DNA from: Paramacrobiotus metropolitanus
Taxonomy: Eukaryota; Tardigrada; Eutardigrada; Parachela; Macrobiotidae
NCBI RefSeq assembly: GCF_019649055.1
Contig: NW_026570241.1
Span: forward strand, 882,501 to 946,500
DNA: 64,000 bases
Direction: 5' to 3'
The position numbers and the translations under genes are program-made. The notes below the pieces were generated by a model that searched no databases, had not been told where the DNA came from, and was given only the letters and a program-made list of their open reading frames with translations. Below are positions 34,960-46,846 of the stretch, piece after piece. Every line of letters starts with the position of its first letter. The stretch's first letter is position 1.

Positions 34960-37900
34960 TTAAAACACCACATCACGCCTGTCGGCAACATCTTCGGGAA
35001 ACATGGTCTCAAATTGAAAAACAATATCATCACAGAGTTCCTCCGATAGGAATTTGGAGCTGCCGCGGAGGCGATTGTTGCGCATTTGAAAATACCGAAA
35101 AACGGAATAAAAGAGCATTCGATCACCGGAAGTCAGAGCGGGTTCCAGGAATTTACGCGGCGTCAGGTACGCTTCGTGCTGCACCACGCCGGCCGCCTGG
35201 AGAAGGCGCATGGCGGCAAAGATCTCGTTTTTAGCCAAAAGGATCTCCACTTGTTCCTCCACCGAACTTCCCAATCTCTGCAAGGCAAACTTCTTTTTTT
35301 CAAAATCCGCCAATCGAAAAAGGAGTTTTCTACTTGAAAACAATCCAAACATAAAAAAAAGCAATTAAATTCATAATAATTCAGTGCGCACAAGTTGTAC
35401 ATAAGTCAGTTGTTATCACGTTATATCGCGCACGGCATTTGCGTAAAATGGTGGTTGGCAAACAGCATTTATACTACGCTAATCATTCCATACCGACTGA
35501 ACAGCAAGCTCCGATTCAAATAACACAAATGTCATGTTCTTTTCTAACACAAAATGCTTTCCGCAGTAAATACTGGATAAGAAAACTAATACAAGTAATT
35601 TATCCTTAAGTCCAGAAGAACGTTAATTCCATTTAGGTAGGGAATGATTTTTATTTACTGCTTTAATTTACTGTTTCTGCGTGTTGTTTTGATTTTACGC
35701 TGTTTATTCGTACACGTCTTGGGAAATCCGTGTTATTACAAGCAAAAATTTTAAAAACAACAGAATAAAAGTAAAGCTATTAAAATAAAACAAAAATAAT
35801 GAAAACAACGCTCGTAACTAATAAATAAAATAAACTAACAATAAAACTAATAAATAAAAAATACATAGCTAATACATAATATCTAATAATACAACTAACA
35901 AAAAAATTAAAATCGGTACAATAAACCTAACCTTGAGCATATCAAGCACCATCTGCACCGCCGGCGGAAACATATTCTCCAGCGAGAGCAGCAGACACGC
36001 AAACGGCTTGGAATCACAGAACACCCCGTTCTCCACACAGTGGCGCAGCAGATGGAACATTTTAAACTGCACCATCGTATTAACGATCAGCTCCTGCACG
36101 TAATACTGCGGCTCCATCCCCACGGCTAGCAACGAGCGCAAATACTCCACCAGCACCGCCACAATGTTTCGATGCGGCAGTTCCAGCGACGCCGACAACG
36201 GCAGCAACAGGAAGCGGAACACCTCCACCTGCTCCAGATGCACCGAGCGCCGTTGCACTTCATCGCCGGGTTTGGTGGTGGAAAACTGTTTGAGTTTCTG
36301 GTTGAGCAGCTCGAAGGATTTAACGCAGGCGGGAAAGTCCGGGGGATTGTGGAGGTAAGCGGCCAGGTGTTTGATGAGGACGGATTTGGCGTCGTGGTCC
36401 CGGAGGAGCAAGAATTCGATGCGTTTGACGCGGTCGGCGATCAGACAGGCCAGGCTGTCGGTTTTCAGCTCCAGCTGCCATAAACAGCCCAGTTTGGCGT
36501 CGACGATGATGCTTGGGAGGAAAACCGCCCAGTTGGAGGAGTACAACTCGTAGGGAATGGATACAATGTTCACTGCCAGCGAAAAACAAAATAAATAGTA
36601 AGAAAACGCGAGTATCCAGTCAAGAAATTATTAATCATTCTATTAGCTGAAACACTATCGATTTTTGACAATTTGAATGGATGTACATAAGCATGCCAAA
36701 TCCAATGCCATGTGGAGAATGCCACAGCACTACGATTACAACTCCATAACGAAGCACGTTCTTTTTATCGTACTAATACCACCTCAACATATGTTCAAGT
36801 TTTAAAGAGTATTGGCCAATTTTACATTTCGATAAGAACAAAATTCTTTTGTTATCAACTATCTAACAACCTTTTGCGTTTTCTTCATAAAATAGCGGGT
36901 TGAAACATTAAAAATTCACCTTTCAATAAGCAAACGAAGGAAGTTTTCCGGAAACATTAAAAACATTGGGCATCGACGAATTTTTTCATTTTGAATTGCT
37001 CTATATTATCAAAATTTTTATCACGAAAGTTGTAATTTTTTATTGCACAAACGCAGTGAAGTTTTATAAAAATATTCAGCTATAACAGCGAACAATCCTT
37101 ACGTTTAATATGGTACGGCTCGATGGAATACGAAGAAACCGGAAAATGGTATTTCACGGAATCCCCACGTGTATTCAATTTCAGATCGAAGATCTTGGAC
37201 ATTTTGGACTGTTGATGGTGGACCACAATGAGATTGTCCAGAACGTTGACAGCGAATCGTCCGTTGCATTCCAACAACAGAATGTCGGTGATGCGCACCG
37301 ATCCGTCGTTTTTCACTTGATACATGACCACTTCCGCTCCGGCATTCAACTTCGATACTTGCTTGATCACCAGGACGTAAAGTAATCCGTATACCGGAGC
37401 CAATACCACGTCGCGTTCCAGGAGCTTATTCGGCTGCATGTGATTCTAGTAATCATAAAAAAACCCAATAAAATCGCAACATTATTTACGCTTTCGTGGT
37501 CACATACAATTATAAGGAAAACCAAATACAGGTAAAATATCTCCGCGCAGGAACTGCGCAAATTGGATTTGCACCGCAAACTGTTCCATCGGCTTACATT
37601 TTACAAAATTCTAAGATTTTTCCGATCCTCTATCTACAAAAACCCTGAGAAGAATCATGAATCGAAACAACATTAAAAAGTATTCCAATTAAGCACAAAC
37701 AAATCATATACAGCAAATTTGTGAAATTCGGTATGACGATTTAGTCGAACAGTGTGTCATTTCTGTGTGATGTGCCACTTCTCTACATAAAATCATAGCA
37801 AAAGCAAATCAGCGTGCCATGCTTCGAGTTCAGCGGTGCTTCGAAAAATTAAAGAAAACAAGGAGTAATCAGATGAAATTGTTACTTAATAAAACACTGT

Positions 37901-39329
37901 TTAACACTACCAACGAACGTAAAAAAATTATCAAAACATAATTCTACTGTGATTTCATTGAAATCACAGCGTATTATGCCGTGGATTTTACCTGCACTGC
38001 ATGCTGCGCGCCGATATCGATCTCGAATTTGTTGAATCGTTGATAATTGCCCGGATTACGAAGGAGGAAGACATGGAGAATATTGCATGCAGGTCCACTG
38101 GACAATAATAAATAGGGTGGCATGTACAGGAACCAGTTGACGCTGACGCTGTAATTCTTCAAACTGCGCAGGCTTTTCTTTTCCGGCCGAATAGCGTAGC
38201 TCTCCAAGCCCTGCGTGTCCGTTATCAGTACGATCTCCGATGCTGACACCCAGCAGAATCCGAGGATTTTTGCGGAACGCGCGCGACATACCTACAAAAT
38301 TTATTCAGGTGTTCTATTTTGCAGCCCTTAGCACTCCTATCTCGATGCATCCACGAAGTATACAAAGCAGAACGTTGTAATTTGTAAACTATCCAAATCT
38401 GATTACTTCTCGTTGAAGTAAACTGTTAAAATCTATCTTCTGAAAATTATTAATTTTAAAATTGATAATCAGTTAATTTTAAAATTGATGAGCACAAAAA
38501 TCGCAAATGAATTTTCAAATTTAAAAAAATTAAACACACTTGTGAAAATTGCGCTAAAAATAATCAACAAGATCGATTCCGAAGGCAAACAAAGGAGTAA
38601 CATCTATTTTTTGAAAATCTAAAAAATAACAGTTCAATTAAGTAATAAATAAAGTGTTACTACTAAATAGCAAAATGAGAGAAAACAGCAAAAGCCGATT
38701 ACTTATAAATCAAAAAAGCAAATACTCGTACAAACTGCAAATGTACAGTAAAAATATAAATATTTATTAAAATTACTCTAAAAATACAGAATGTCCCAAA
38801 TTGGCAAACAAACTTAGAGATTTCTGTTACCTGTTTTTAAAATTTAACTGACAACATCGAGCAACAACAGAGAACATTTAAAACGTACCTGAGAATACTC
38901 AACCAAGTCGATCTGCCTGTTTTCCGAAAAATTCAGAAACTCCACCGATTTATTCGACCGCTGCACAGCCAGCACCCGGAAATCCGGAGAGAATTTTATG
39001 GACAGTATGGTGCCCTTATTCTCGATGGCGAATTCAAAATTGCGACTGGCAATGGGACTGTGCACGCGGACACCCGCGCTGCCGTTATCGCGCACCACAA
39101 AAATCTGACACTGAATGTCATCGAAGAACACCGATGTCCCCTTCGTCACCGGATCAAAATGCACGAATTTGGCGGATAATCGCAGGAAATAGTCGGAGTT
39201 GGCGGTGGATGCTGGAGGAGTGGGGGACAGGGAAGACGCGGTGGAGGGAGAGGAATCAACAGCGGATGTGGTTGGCATCGGAGAACTGCTCGCAGAGCGG
39301 AAGGCCATTCCGCGCGATGGCGATGTCAT
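34960..39329 (-). CDS. RMC1: regulator of MON1-CCZ1 (RMC1, Mic1/C18orf8)
   Basis: Minus-strand exons 39329-38889, 38291-37992, 37445-37103, 36572-35932 and 35277-34960 total 2043 bp, 680 residues; human RMC1 has 657. The N-terminal beta-propeller-like half includes TILSIKFSPDFRVLAVQRS, KILGFCWVSASEIVLITD, EKKSLRSLKNYSVSVNWFLY and FAVNVLDNLIVVHHQ. The helical C-terminal Mic1 domain includes MEPQYYVQELIVNTMVQF, SKPFACLLLSLENMFPPA and LFYSVFRYFQMRNNRLRGS. RMC1 is a stable subunit of the MON1-CCZ1 guanine-nucleotide exchange complex that activates RAB7 on late endosomes and supports autophagy and cholesterol export. The Ser/Pro/Thr-rich stretch after the start (residues ~8-45) is absent in vertebrates, so the true start could be further in. 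Confidence 0.95.
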
Positions 39330-39789
39330 AATTACAGAACAGTAGCACCGATCGTTCTTCCTCCTGTGGAAGACGCCTTTAGAAAGCCATGCTAATGATT
39401 GTACATGTGAAAAATTGCCAACAAGATTGCAATGTGATTAAAATCATCAAATCAACTCAAGAATAACGAGTTTTTATTTGAAGCTTGAAATACGGTAACT
39501 GACATCCACTATCCAGGGTGTTGCAGCTAATGGCACGCCAGTCGTAAGTTGTCACTGCCACCCAGCGAGGCTGCCTGCGCGACCGCTGCAAAAACGATAT
39601 TGATTTTTGTTCGCTGTTTTGGATTTCGGGCCGTGTTCAGTGTTGAACATCAGAGCTAGCAGAGCGGACAGATACTTAGTATTCTTATTCTTTTACATTT
39701 TTTTAATTGAATAGAATATTCCCGTTAAGAAATAGCATGTCCTAAAGCGGGATATCCCCATAATCTGTCCAAGGTTTCTATTCGGCAGC

Positions 39790-42307
39790 ATGCATATTTA
39801 CGGAGACGGCGAGCACAGTGTGAATGCATGGAACGCTGTGGATGTGCTGATCGACGGTCTGTATCACCACGGCCTGGTGCTTGACGCTGGAGAATCCGGA
39901 TTGACGATTGATTTCCAGTGTCCTGACCAGCACTCCCAGTTTATCCACTATCGCAGCATTTTCGATAACTCCTGTGCAGCCTTACCCAACTGGTTCGACT
40001 ATATTCCGGAGTACCCGGCCTTAGAGCAGGGTCGTGGGACTCGTGGCGCAAGCGTGACGATGGATGTCGAAGTTCTGCTGCGGACGCGCAGCAACCGCCC
40101 CTGGGTGTGGTATCCTGCCAGACTCGATCGGACATTTGATTCCTACACCATGGGCTTGGGCTTCCACCTCTTTGTGGAAGTGCATTGCGGGAACGATGTC
40201 ATCAGAACGGTGCTTCCACGGGCGCAAGTGCGATTTCCACTGTCGCCAGAGGAACGCAAAAAGAAGCTAGTGCGGATACATGATTTTGTCACTCGCTCTG
40301 TGGCTTTACCGAGCAGTTGTGCACCGTCGATTTCGCCTGTGTTGCTGGGTCTGTTTGCACGGGATTTCCGGGGAAATCATTTTATACGTGTCGAAAAAGA
40401 CCACATCGTGTACCTGCAGCGTCAGGGTGCGCCATCGTTGGATCCTCAAAATATCGTAAGGCGGTCTTCTGGTATCTCTCCTTTCAATTGGACCCGCATG
40501 AACTACATATTTGCTTAATTTGCACGCTATAAATATAGATATCTATATACCGTTATTATCTTTTATTAATTTTTGGCATTTTGGGCCGTGCTAGGTGGCG
40601 GAAAGTGGCTTTTCCTAAGTTGTCAATGCGATAATTACTGAAACAGTAACTGGAATTCTGTTTATTTTAATTTTGCATATTTTATATTTATTGTAATTTT
40701 TCCTTTACTTATCATTTCTATGAGCATATTTTTTATTTCGTTTAACATACATGTTTTCCTTTATTCTGATTATTTTTGTAGGTCTTGTGCTTCGCTTGCA
40801 GCCGGTATGTTTATCCACATTTCTTTTTTCTTCTTCCTTTATTTTTCAGCTTTAGTTTGGATGTACTGTACGTCGACCAGTTTATGGTTTTCTATTTTTT
40901 TTTCCAGAAAAAATGGTTTGAACGAAATAAACAATCAATCCAGTCGTACATCGATAAAGGCGAAAAATTCCCGAATGAAGCGCGGATTTGTCGACGCATT
41001 CCGACCTGGAAAGCTCCAGAAGTGCCCGATCCACCGCATCACCACGATAGGTTGCCGCCGATTTTGGAACTTCTTACTGAAACCCTGGAAGCGCTCAGCA
41101 CCGTGGATCGGGTCCGGTGTCGGCGCGTGTGCGCCTTGTGGAACGATATCTTGACCACAGAGAAAAATCTCAAGGAAGTGCGCGTGTCTTACAGAGACAG
41201 CATCGCCCCAGATCTTCCCTGGGATGCGATGTACACTGTGGCCGCAACGCTGCTGAAATACGCTACCCATCCCTCAACGGAAAAACTGGTGATTGCGGAT
41301 GTAGATGAAAAATTATTCTCGGTGACGATACTACTGCTTGAAGATGTCCTGAAGCGCTCCGCTATTACAACAGTAATTTTGGCAAACTGGCAGTTTGGGA
41401 TATCATCGGCAGAGCGACCGCTGTCTTGTTATACCGGCGCAATATCCCAACACTGCCGGCGTTGTGCAGGGTTGTATGATACCCTTGTTTGGAAGAACTG
41501 TCGCGTTATGAAGGAGGATCTGTCGGCGTCCATTCCCCTCTGTATTACCCAGCTGGCTTCAGGTGGTGCTGAAAAGGATTTATGGAATGCCTGGGAAAAC
41601 AGTGTGGTTCTGCCGGAAGCGATGAGCTCCCTTTCGGAATGGATTAAATTAATTGGCCAACAGAACGAAGAGAACCAAGAGAATGAAGAGTTATGTGATT
41701 TGATTGTCCAGGTAATAGTTATGCGACTGTTAAGTTAATTATTTAGTTAACTCCCATTTATTAAAATGCCGTGTACTGTAAAATTCAACGGACTGTTTGA
41801 AATTATGTTGGACAAAAATTTCAAAATTGTAGAAAGAAACATAAAATTATTTTAAGATTTGGAAGACCGGGCGACGGTGTAAATTATGTGTAACTGGCAT
41901 GCTCGGTCTGTTTATCAGTGTTTCCTGAAGAACTTCTACTTGTAATGGCTCGTGCAGAAGGTTAATTATTGATAACTTAAAAAATTATTGTATTGTACGT
42001 AGTTTATACGCTAATTTTTGTTATGGGCTTGCAGCGTGTTTTATCTTTACTCAACCAATTTTTATTACTTCTATGGCCTGACAAGGTGTCGCCAAGTTCG
42101 CGGTTATTAATGGGTGCTCTTTAATTACAGGTCTTATGCGAGTATCAGAGTTTGGACCCTCGAGTCCCTGTACATTACCGAGATCAGGGATGGACCGATC
42201 AGAATTTGGAATCTCTGGATGTGACCAAATTGACCCGGATAACTCTGTACCAGCTGTGCTATTTAAGACAGAAGTTTGGAGATAGAAGCGTCGTGATACT
42301 GACATAG
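39790..42307 (+). CDS. F-box-like protein with N-terminal tandem Tudor/Agenet-like modules
   Basis: The main exons are 39790-40455, 40908-41711 and 42131-42307, in phase, giving about 548 residues. Residues ~12-125 read as two beta-modules: VDVLIDGLYHHGLVLDAG...HYRSIF and MDVEVLLRTRSNRPWVWYPA...RAQVRFP. Their spacing and the closing VRFP recall the tandem Agenet/Tudor repeats of FMRP-type proteins; this is by eye only. An F-box-like segment follows (LPPILELLTETLEALSTVDR, then RCRRVCALWNDIL). F-box proteins recruit substrates to SKP1-CUL1 ligases. Two tiny extra exons at 40782-40804 and 40850-40872 have splice-like borders and may be included. The gene at 63652-62786 shares the CALWN(A/D)IL motif, so this is a local family. 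Confidence 0.7.
41760..42130 (+). other. intron of the F-box-like gene
   Basis: This is the last intron, 41712-42130. The acceptor TTAATTACAG precedes the final exon, whose frame (LCEYQSLDPRVPVHYRDQGW) continues in phase to TAG. Nothing else is seen here. Confidence 0.6.
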
Positions 42308-42411
42308 TTATTGTTATAATGTTCTGTTGGAATAAAATGAATGTGTATAGAACAAAATACAGTTCGTGATGTTAATAAAGGTTACCAGACTCACCGCGCA
42401 GGACGCAGATC

Positions 42412-42580
42412 ACACTCGTTGCACACTCGTTGTGGCTCACTGCACACTCGTTGTGGCTACTGCACACTCGTTGTGGCTACTGCACACTCGTTGTGGCGAC
42501 TGCACACTCGTTGTGGCTACTGCACACTCGTTGTGGCTTACTGCACACTCGTTGTGGCTACTGCACACTCGTTGTGGCTA
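42412..42580. repeat. 20-bp minisatellite
   Basis: About eight tandem copies of a TGCACACTCGTTGTGGCTAC unit run here, some lengthened by one or two bases (CTCAC, CTTAC) or with one substitution (GCGAC). Each unit contains the small inverted repeat CACA-CTCGT-TGTG. All three frames are open across it, so the apparent ORFs are artefacts of the repeat. Confidence 0.92.
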
Positions 42581-42599
42581 GATGGATGAACCTTCGGGT

Positions 42600-42900
42600 T
42601 TTGAAAGATAGCCTACACCGAGCGCGGTTTGGACTTAGATGGGTGACCACTCTGAGTTCAGGCTGCGAGTGCACGGCCCGCAAGGCCTGTGTGCGAAGTG
42701 CTTGGCTGAGGCAGCAATACCACCACGGAGACGGGCACGGGAGATGGAGGATCACAATACCACCCTGGCTACTCAGTAACGGCTTGGACTGAAAAGCCTG
42801 TGATGTCCGCAGCACCAATCGTGCCAAATGGAAGGAAACAGGGAGATCAGTCGAAGCAGAGGATTGGCGCCTTCCCTAGAGATGTGCTTGCTACCTGTTT
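42600..42900 (+). repeat. 5S rRNA-like fragment / possible SINE
   Basis: GGTTTGGACTTAGATGGGTGACCAC at about 42625-42650 resembles the 3' half of 5S rRNA (TTAGTACTTGGATGGGTGACCGC), the part with the internal polymerase III control elements. The following ~250 bp is GC-rich, unlike the surroundings, and has no open frame. A SINE3-type (5S-derived) element is one reading. A 5S pseudogene is another. The 5' half of 5S is not visible. Confidence 0.35.
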
Positions 42901-43679
42901 AGAATTCTCTTAGTCTGGTTCTGTTGAACGTCTTGCTCTGCCCGAGCCGGTTAGCGCCATTGCGCGTTAAAATAAAGCTGGCGCTCGCGTTTGCGAGCTG
43001 CTGCATACGATCTGTCTGTTGCAGTGTTATAGCCTCCATTGTAACTCTGCGTGAATGAATTACCGTACTTTGCTGAACATGTAAACCGAGCCGTTTTCGA
43101 AACAACTAGCCGCATAAAGCAATCGCAAAGTACCGGCTGTGTTTTTTCCGCTGCCTGACATGCGGTTTAGGAAGAACGTCGGGAGACAGCACTGTTGTAC
43201 TTGTACATGGTGTATAATATTAGCGCAGTGATTGCTTTGCTGTTGCCTATTGCCTGTTGTTCTGTTAGAATTACTACTTCACTTTGTGTGAATTTAGAGC
43301 TTTCACTTGGTACGATATATTTCGCTGTCTGTCAGAAATCAGGGCTTGTTTGTTGTTATGCGGTTTGGCGACGAGTATTGCCAGAATGAAATGAAATGAA
43401 ATGAACGGTATCTATACGTGTACTACTCTAGTATATCTATATCTATATGGATATTACAGCACGTACCGACATATTTTATACACTTCGATTCGAAGTTCGG
43501 ACTGACTCTGGACGTTTTTAAGCGCAAGTTTCCTCCTTACCAGATTATTTATGGGAATTATCAATCGAAAATCGCAATATCAAACAGAATATTATGCTGT
43601 TTATGTACTATTCTGTGGCTGTCAATCATTCTACGCTATAGTTGGCAGCTGCTGCGAAATTGGCTACGAGTAGAGTTGC

Positions 43680-45109
43680 GTTAATAACAGACCTGGGCAG
43701 TTATAACTTAACTCATAACTTAACGCGAGTTATTTCCGAGTTATCGAGTTATAACGTAACTCTGAAGCGTAACTCGCTTCAGAGTTACGTTATAAAGAAA
43801 ACTTAACTCTAACGTAACTCGAAAATAAAATAGCGCAGCGTAACTATAGCGTAACTTTGTGGTTTCGAGTTATATGTAAAAATATTAAACACAAACACAA
43901 AGAAAGTTTGACTCAGGCCACATTACTTTCCGAAAATTCGCGAAACAGTTTTAATGAACATCGTTTGATCTGGTGTACACTACTACCGCCATAGAAACTT
44001 AGTCAACCGGCCATATGGTTGATTGTGAATATGGGATCAGAGATTCTATTTAAATATGCCGAATACGTACTCGTAAATCGCAGCAAGTGTTCACCCCGCC
44101 TGCACACGTACAAAACTTTTAAGCTATACCGTACTTTTAAGTAATAGGAAGCGAATCAGCTTGGCTACTTGAAAAGGGATTGCGGCACCGGTTTTATGCC
44201 CTTTATCCGGCAGGGATAAGGTATTTAATGGAAACGGCCAGTATTGTTTTCTTAGACTTAAAAGCAGTATTTATGAAAGTAATTTTTAATTAATTCAGAT
44301 TGAAAGGCCAGGGTACACGCAAAGACCGTCTAATAGGTAGCTACCGATAAAGAGAAAAAGGTAAAATGCTCAGCTCAGCTGTAGCGTTTCCTTTATTAAC
44401 CCCCTAACAATACCAGCGGTAAAAAGCGGTCTTAAAAATCGGTGGAATGTGCTTTTCCTGGCAAATCCTTAAGTTTACAGCTCGTGAAATGGACTTCAAA
44501 ACGCTTACGGTTAGCGCCGGTCCGGCAGTTCCAGCGTATTTTGTAATACAGATACAGTACTTGTGCGAACATGCAAACATGTAGAGCTGATGTTTCACTA
44601 CTATTTTTTTGAATTAGAGAATCAGTTACCTGTTTCGAAAAACACATCGGTATGTGCTTAAAATCTAGTTATAACGCGGGGCCATAGGGGCGCCACGCGT
44701 ATCCTCGACAGCGAACAGCGCGAACCCGGATGAGGCTTTATTGCCGAATCTAATGCGCACCGTGGCGCAGCAACACCAGACTAACGAGGAAGGATCCTGC
44801 AGCCAGTGCAACTGTGCTGCAAATCCGTGAAAACAGCGCAGCAATGTGCGGGGTGGAAATCCCCAGAAACAGCGAATAGCTACTCAGGAGGGCGGGGCGT
44901 CCCGCCCTTACATAGTGTAAGTAATTAGTCCTAACTTAAATTGATTAAGAGCGCAAATGACATTTTTTTACTGTAGCGTAACTCGCGCTATAACTCGTAA
45001 CTCAGGTTATTGGGAATAGCGTAACTCGTAACGTAACTCGCGCGCCCCGTCTAACTCTTAACTCTAACTATTGGTCCATTTTCCATAACTGCCCAGGTCT
45101 GGTTAATAA
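43680..45109. mobile_element. complete non-autonomous hAT-like transposon, 1414 bp, with 8-bp target duplications
   Basis: The element spans 43688-45101. Its 17-bp terminal inverted repeats are exact: CAGACCTGGGCAGTTAT at the left and its complement at the right. Perfect 8-bp direct repeats GTTAATAA flank it (43680-43687 and 45102-45109). The CAG...CTG termini and 8-bp duplication are the hallmarks of the hAT superfamily. The outer ~150 bp at each side are packed with (G)TAACTCG/CGAGTTA words in both orientations. No transposase frame is present, so it depended on a partner. Intact ends and duplications suggest a fairly recent insertion. Confidence 0.93.
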
Positions 45110-45139
45110 TATTATGGTAAGGCAGTTGCAGTAACTGCA

Positions 45140-45231
45140 CCGGCAAATTGCGTTAGCGCGTAATCTTATAATACGTATTCATAACTGCAATGCAGTTATG
45201 AATACGATGCCGCGCTAACGCAATTTGCCGG
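45140..45231. repeat. nested hairpin, 92 bp
   Basis: The outer arms CCGGCAAATTGCGTTAGCGCG (split by no mismatch) at 45140-45160 and 45211-45231 are exact complements. Inside them CGTATTCATAACTGCA (45174-45189) pairs exactly with 45191-45206 around one base. The whole forms a long stem with one asymmetric bulge region. It starts 30 bp after the hAT-like element's right target duplication and may be a separate tiny MITE. Confidence 0.92.
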
Positions 45232-45856
45232 TTGATATTCGTACAGTAATTTTTGTTTATTACAGTATATAAATACACGGCAATATACATAATATCTGGG
45301 AATAGTCGCTCTCTATCCGTAGCCGACCGCTGGATAACGCCAAAATTTGCAACATTTGTATCACCATCGCATTGGGCCATATGTATAGTCTGTAGACGTA
45401 TTCGTTATTTTGGCAATCCCATTATTTTGGCAATCCGTTGTATGGAATTTTTGTACATACGGATATCGACAGAAAAAATAGAGCCGTGCGCATCCAGACA
45501 GTTAACTACTGTACCAATAGAAGTTATGGTAAGTAATACACTGTGGCTTAACATAACGCACCAAATGTAAGTATCTATATACTATATTCTCATTATCCAC
45601 TGCAGTTAGTGCAGTACAGTATCTTAACGATTGTCCCACAGGATAGATCAGCGCTGTCGGTAAAGTGCGCACTTCGCCAACTTTGCAAAATTTTACATGC
45701 CGAGCAAGCGTTCCTGGATTCGGTCATTGCAACTCAGCAGTTAACAGCAGCACTTCGAGGCATGTTGCATTGTTCTTGGCTTTGCGATTGCTGCTTCTTG
45801 GGAATCAGATTCTTCGCAATCATTAATGTACAGAAAGTCTGTTTGATACTAACAAG

Positions 45857-46846
45857 ATGCCATTAAATTATTCGCATAACACTACACCAGCGATTTCCTT
45901 GGCTCTTGGGAACACCGAATTCTTTCTGTGGACCAATGTCGTCTTCGTCATCTTGGTCGCGATTACCAACGGTTTCGTGATGGTGCTGTTCACCCGGCAC
46001 GAAAATCTACGGACTCCTTTCATGACTTATATAATCTTCCTCCTCGGATCCAACATTCTGGCGAACAGCGTCATCATGAGTCCTGTGGACGCTCTAAAAC
46101 ACGCCGGTGGATATTTCTGGATGGGATCCTCGGTGTGCACGTACTATTTGTACGGATCAATAGTGGTGACAAGCGTCACGAGCTACTCGCATCTTCTGAT
46201 CACCCTGAACCGGGTGTGGGCCATCGTATTCCCGATTTCGTATCGGGAATACCATACGCGACGCATGTCCGTGATAATTTGTGTGGTGACAGTTTTCATC
46301 CTGCACTTTGTGGCGTTACCGCTGGTACTCGTTGATCATTGGCTGTACCGCATCGATGAAGCAGTGCGAGGATGTAACCTCAACCCCGATGTTGGAGTCA
46401 CTCGCATTTGGGGCATCGTGCTGTCGTTTCCCTTATTCGTTTGCCCGTTGGTCTGTATTCAGGCCGCATATCCGTTTATCGTCTACAAGAGAAAACAAGC
46501 GACAAAATTAGCTGTACACATGACAGCTCGAACCGGTGACGCGAGCAGTGAAATAGCGACCAATCAGCGGTTTTTGCCGCGGAAACATGGCGCAGCGTCC
46601 TCACGGGGATTCGTGGCCTTGACCTTTATGACCGCCAGCATTTTATTGTGCTGGACACCGCCAGTGGTGTACTGGACGCTTGTCGGGTTCTCGGGATTAG
46701 AGATAAACACTCTGCTTCTGGATAAGTTGGGTTGGTTCATGTACCAGGTGCAAGCACTGGTGGATCCCGTCTTGTTCACCATCTGCTTGACCGACCTCAG
46801 AAAAACGGCCAAGACATACCTTTGCTTGCAGTTTTGCAGAGCATGA
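45857..46846 (+). CDS. rhodopsin-like GPCR (orphan), intronless
   Basis: A single exon from the ATG at 45857 encodes 329 residues. It has an N-glycosylation site (NYSHNTT), TM1 FVILVAITNGFVMVLF with the GN-like NG pair, the conserved Cys before TM3 (SSVCTYYLY), NRVWAIVFP at the DRY position, and TM4 to the extracellular Cys (VRGC). The third loop is basic (YKRKQATK ... RKHGAASSRG), TM6 carries CWTPP, and TM7 has DPVLFTICL, an NPxxY-like DPxxF. This is the peptide/amine-like rhodopsin layout. It is not close to the other two GPCRs here: it lacks SRILILHQ and their intron. The ligand is unknown. Confidence 0.88.
   Translation: MPLNYSHNTTPAISLALGNTEFFLWTNVVFVILVAITNGFVMVLFTRHENLRTPFMTYIIFLLGSNILANSVIMSPVDALKHAGGYFWMGSSVCTYYLYGSIVVTSVTSYSHLLITLNRVWAIVFPISYREYHTRRMSVIICVVTVFILHFVALPLVLVDHWLYRIDEAVRGCNLNPDVGVTRIWGIVLSFPLFVCPLVCIQAAYPFIVYKRKQATKLAVHMTARTGDASSEIATNQRFLPRKHGAASSRGFVALTFMTASILLCWTPPVVYWTLVGFSGLEINTLLLDKLGWFMYQVQALVDPVLFTICLTDLRKTAKTYLCLQFCRA

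Noticed and set aside
42400-42590. Possible CRISPR array
   Set aside because: The units are contiguous 20-mers without unique spacers, in a eukaryotic context.
42341-42827. Three long overlapping frames (HSLWLLHTRCG repeats)
   Set aside because: They come from the 20-bp minisatellite, which has no stop in any frame. There is no coding evidence outside it.
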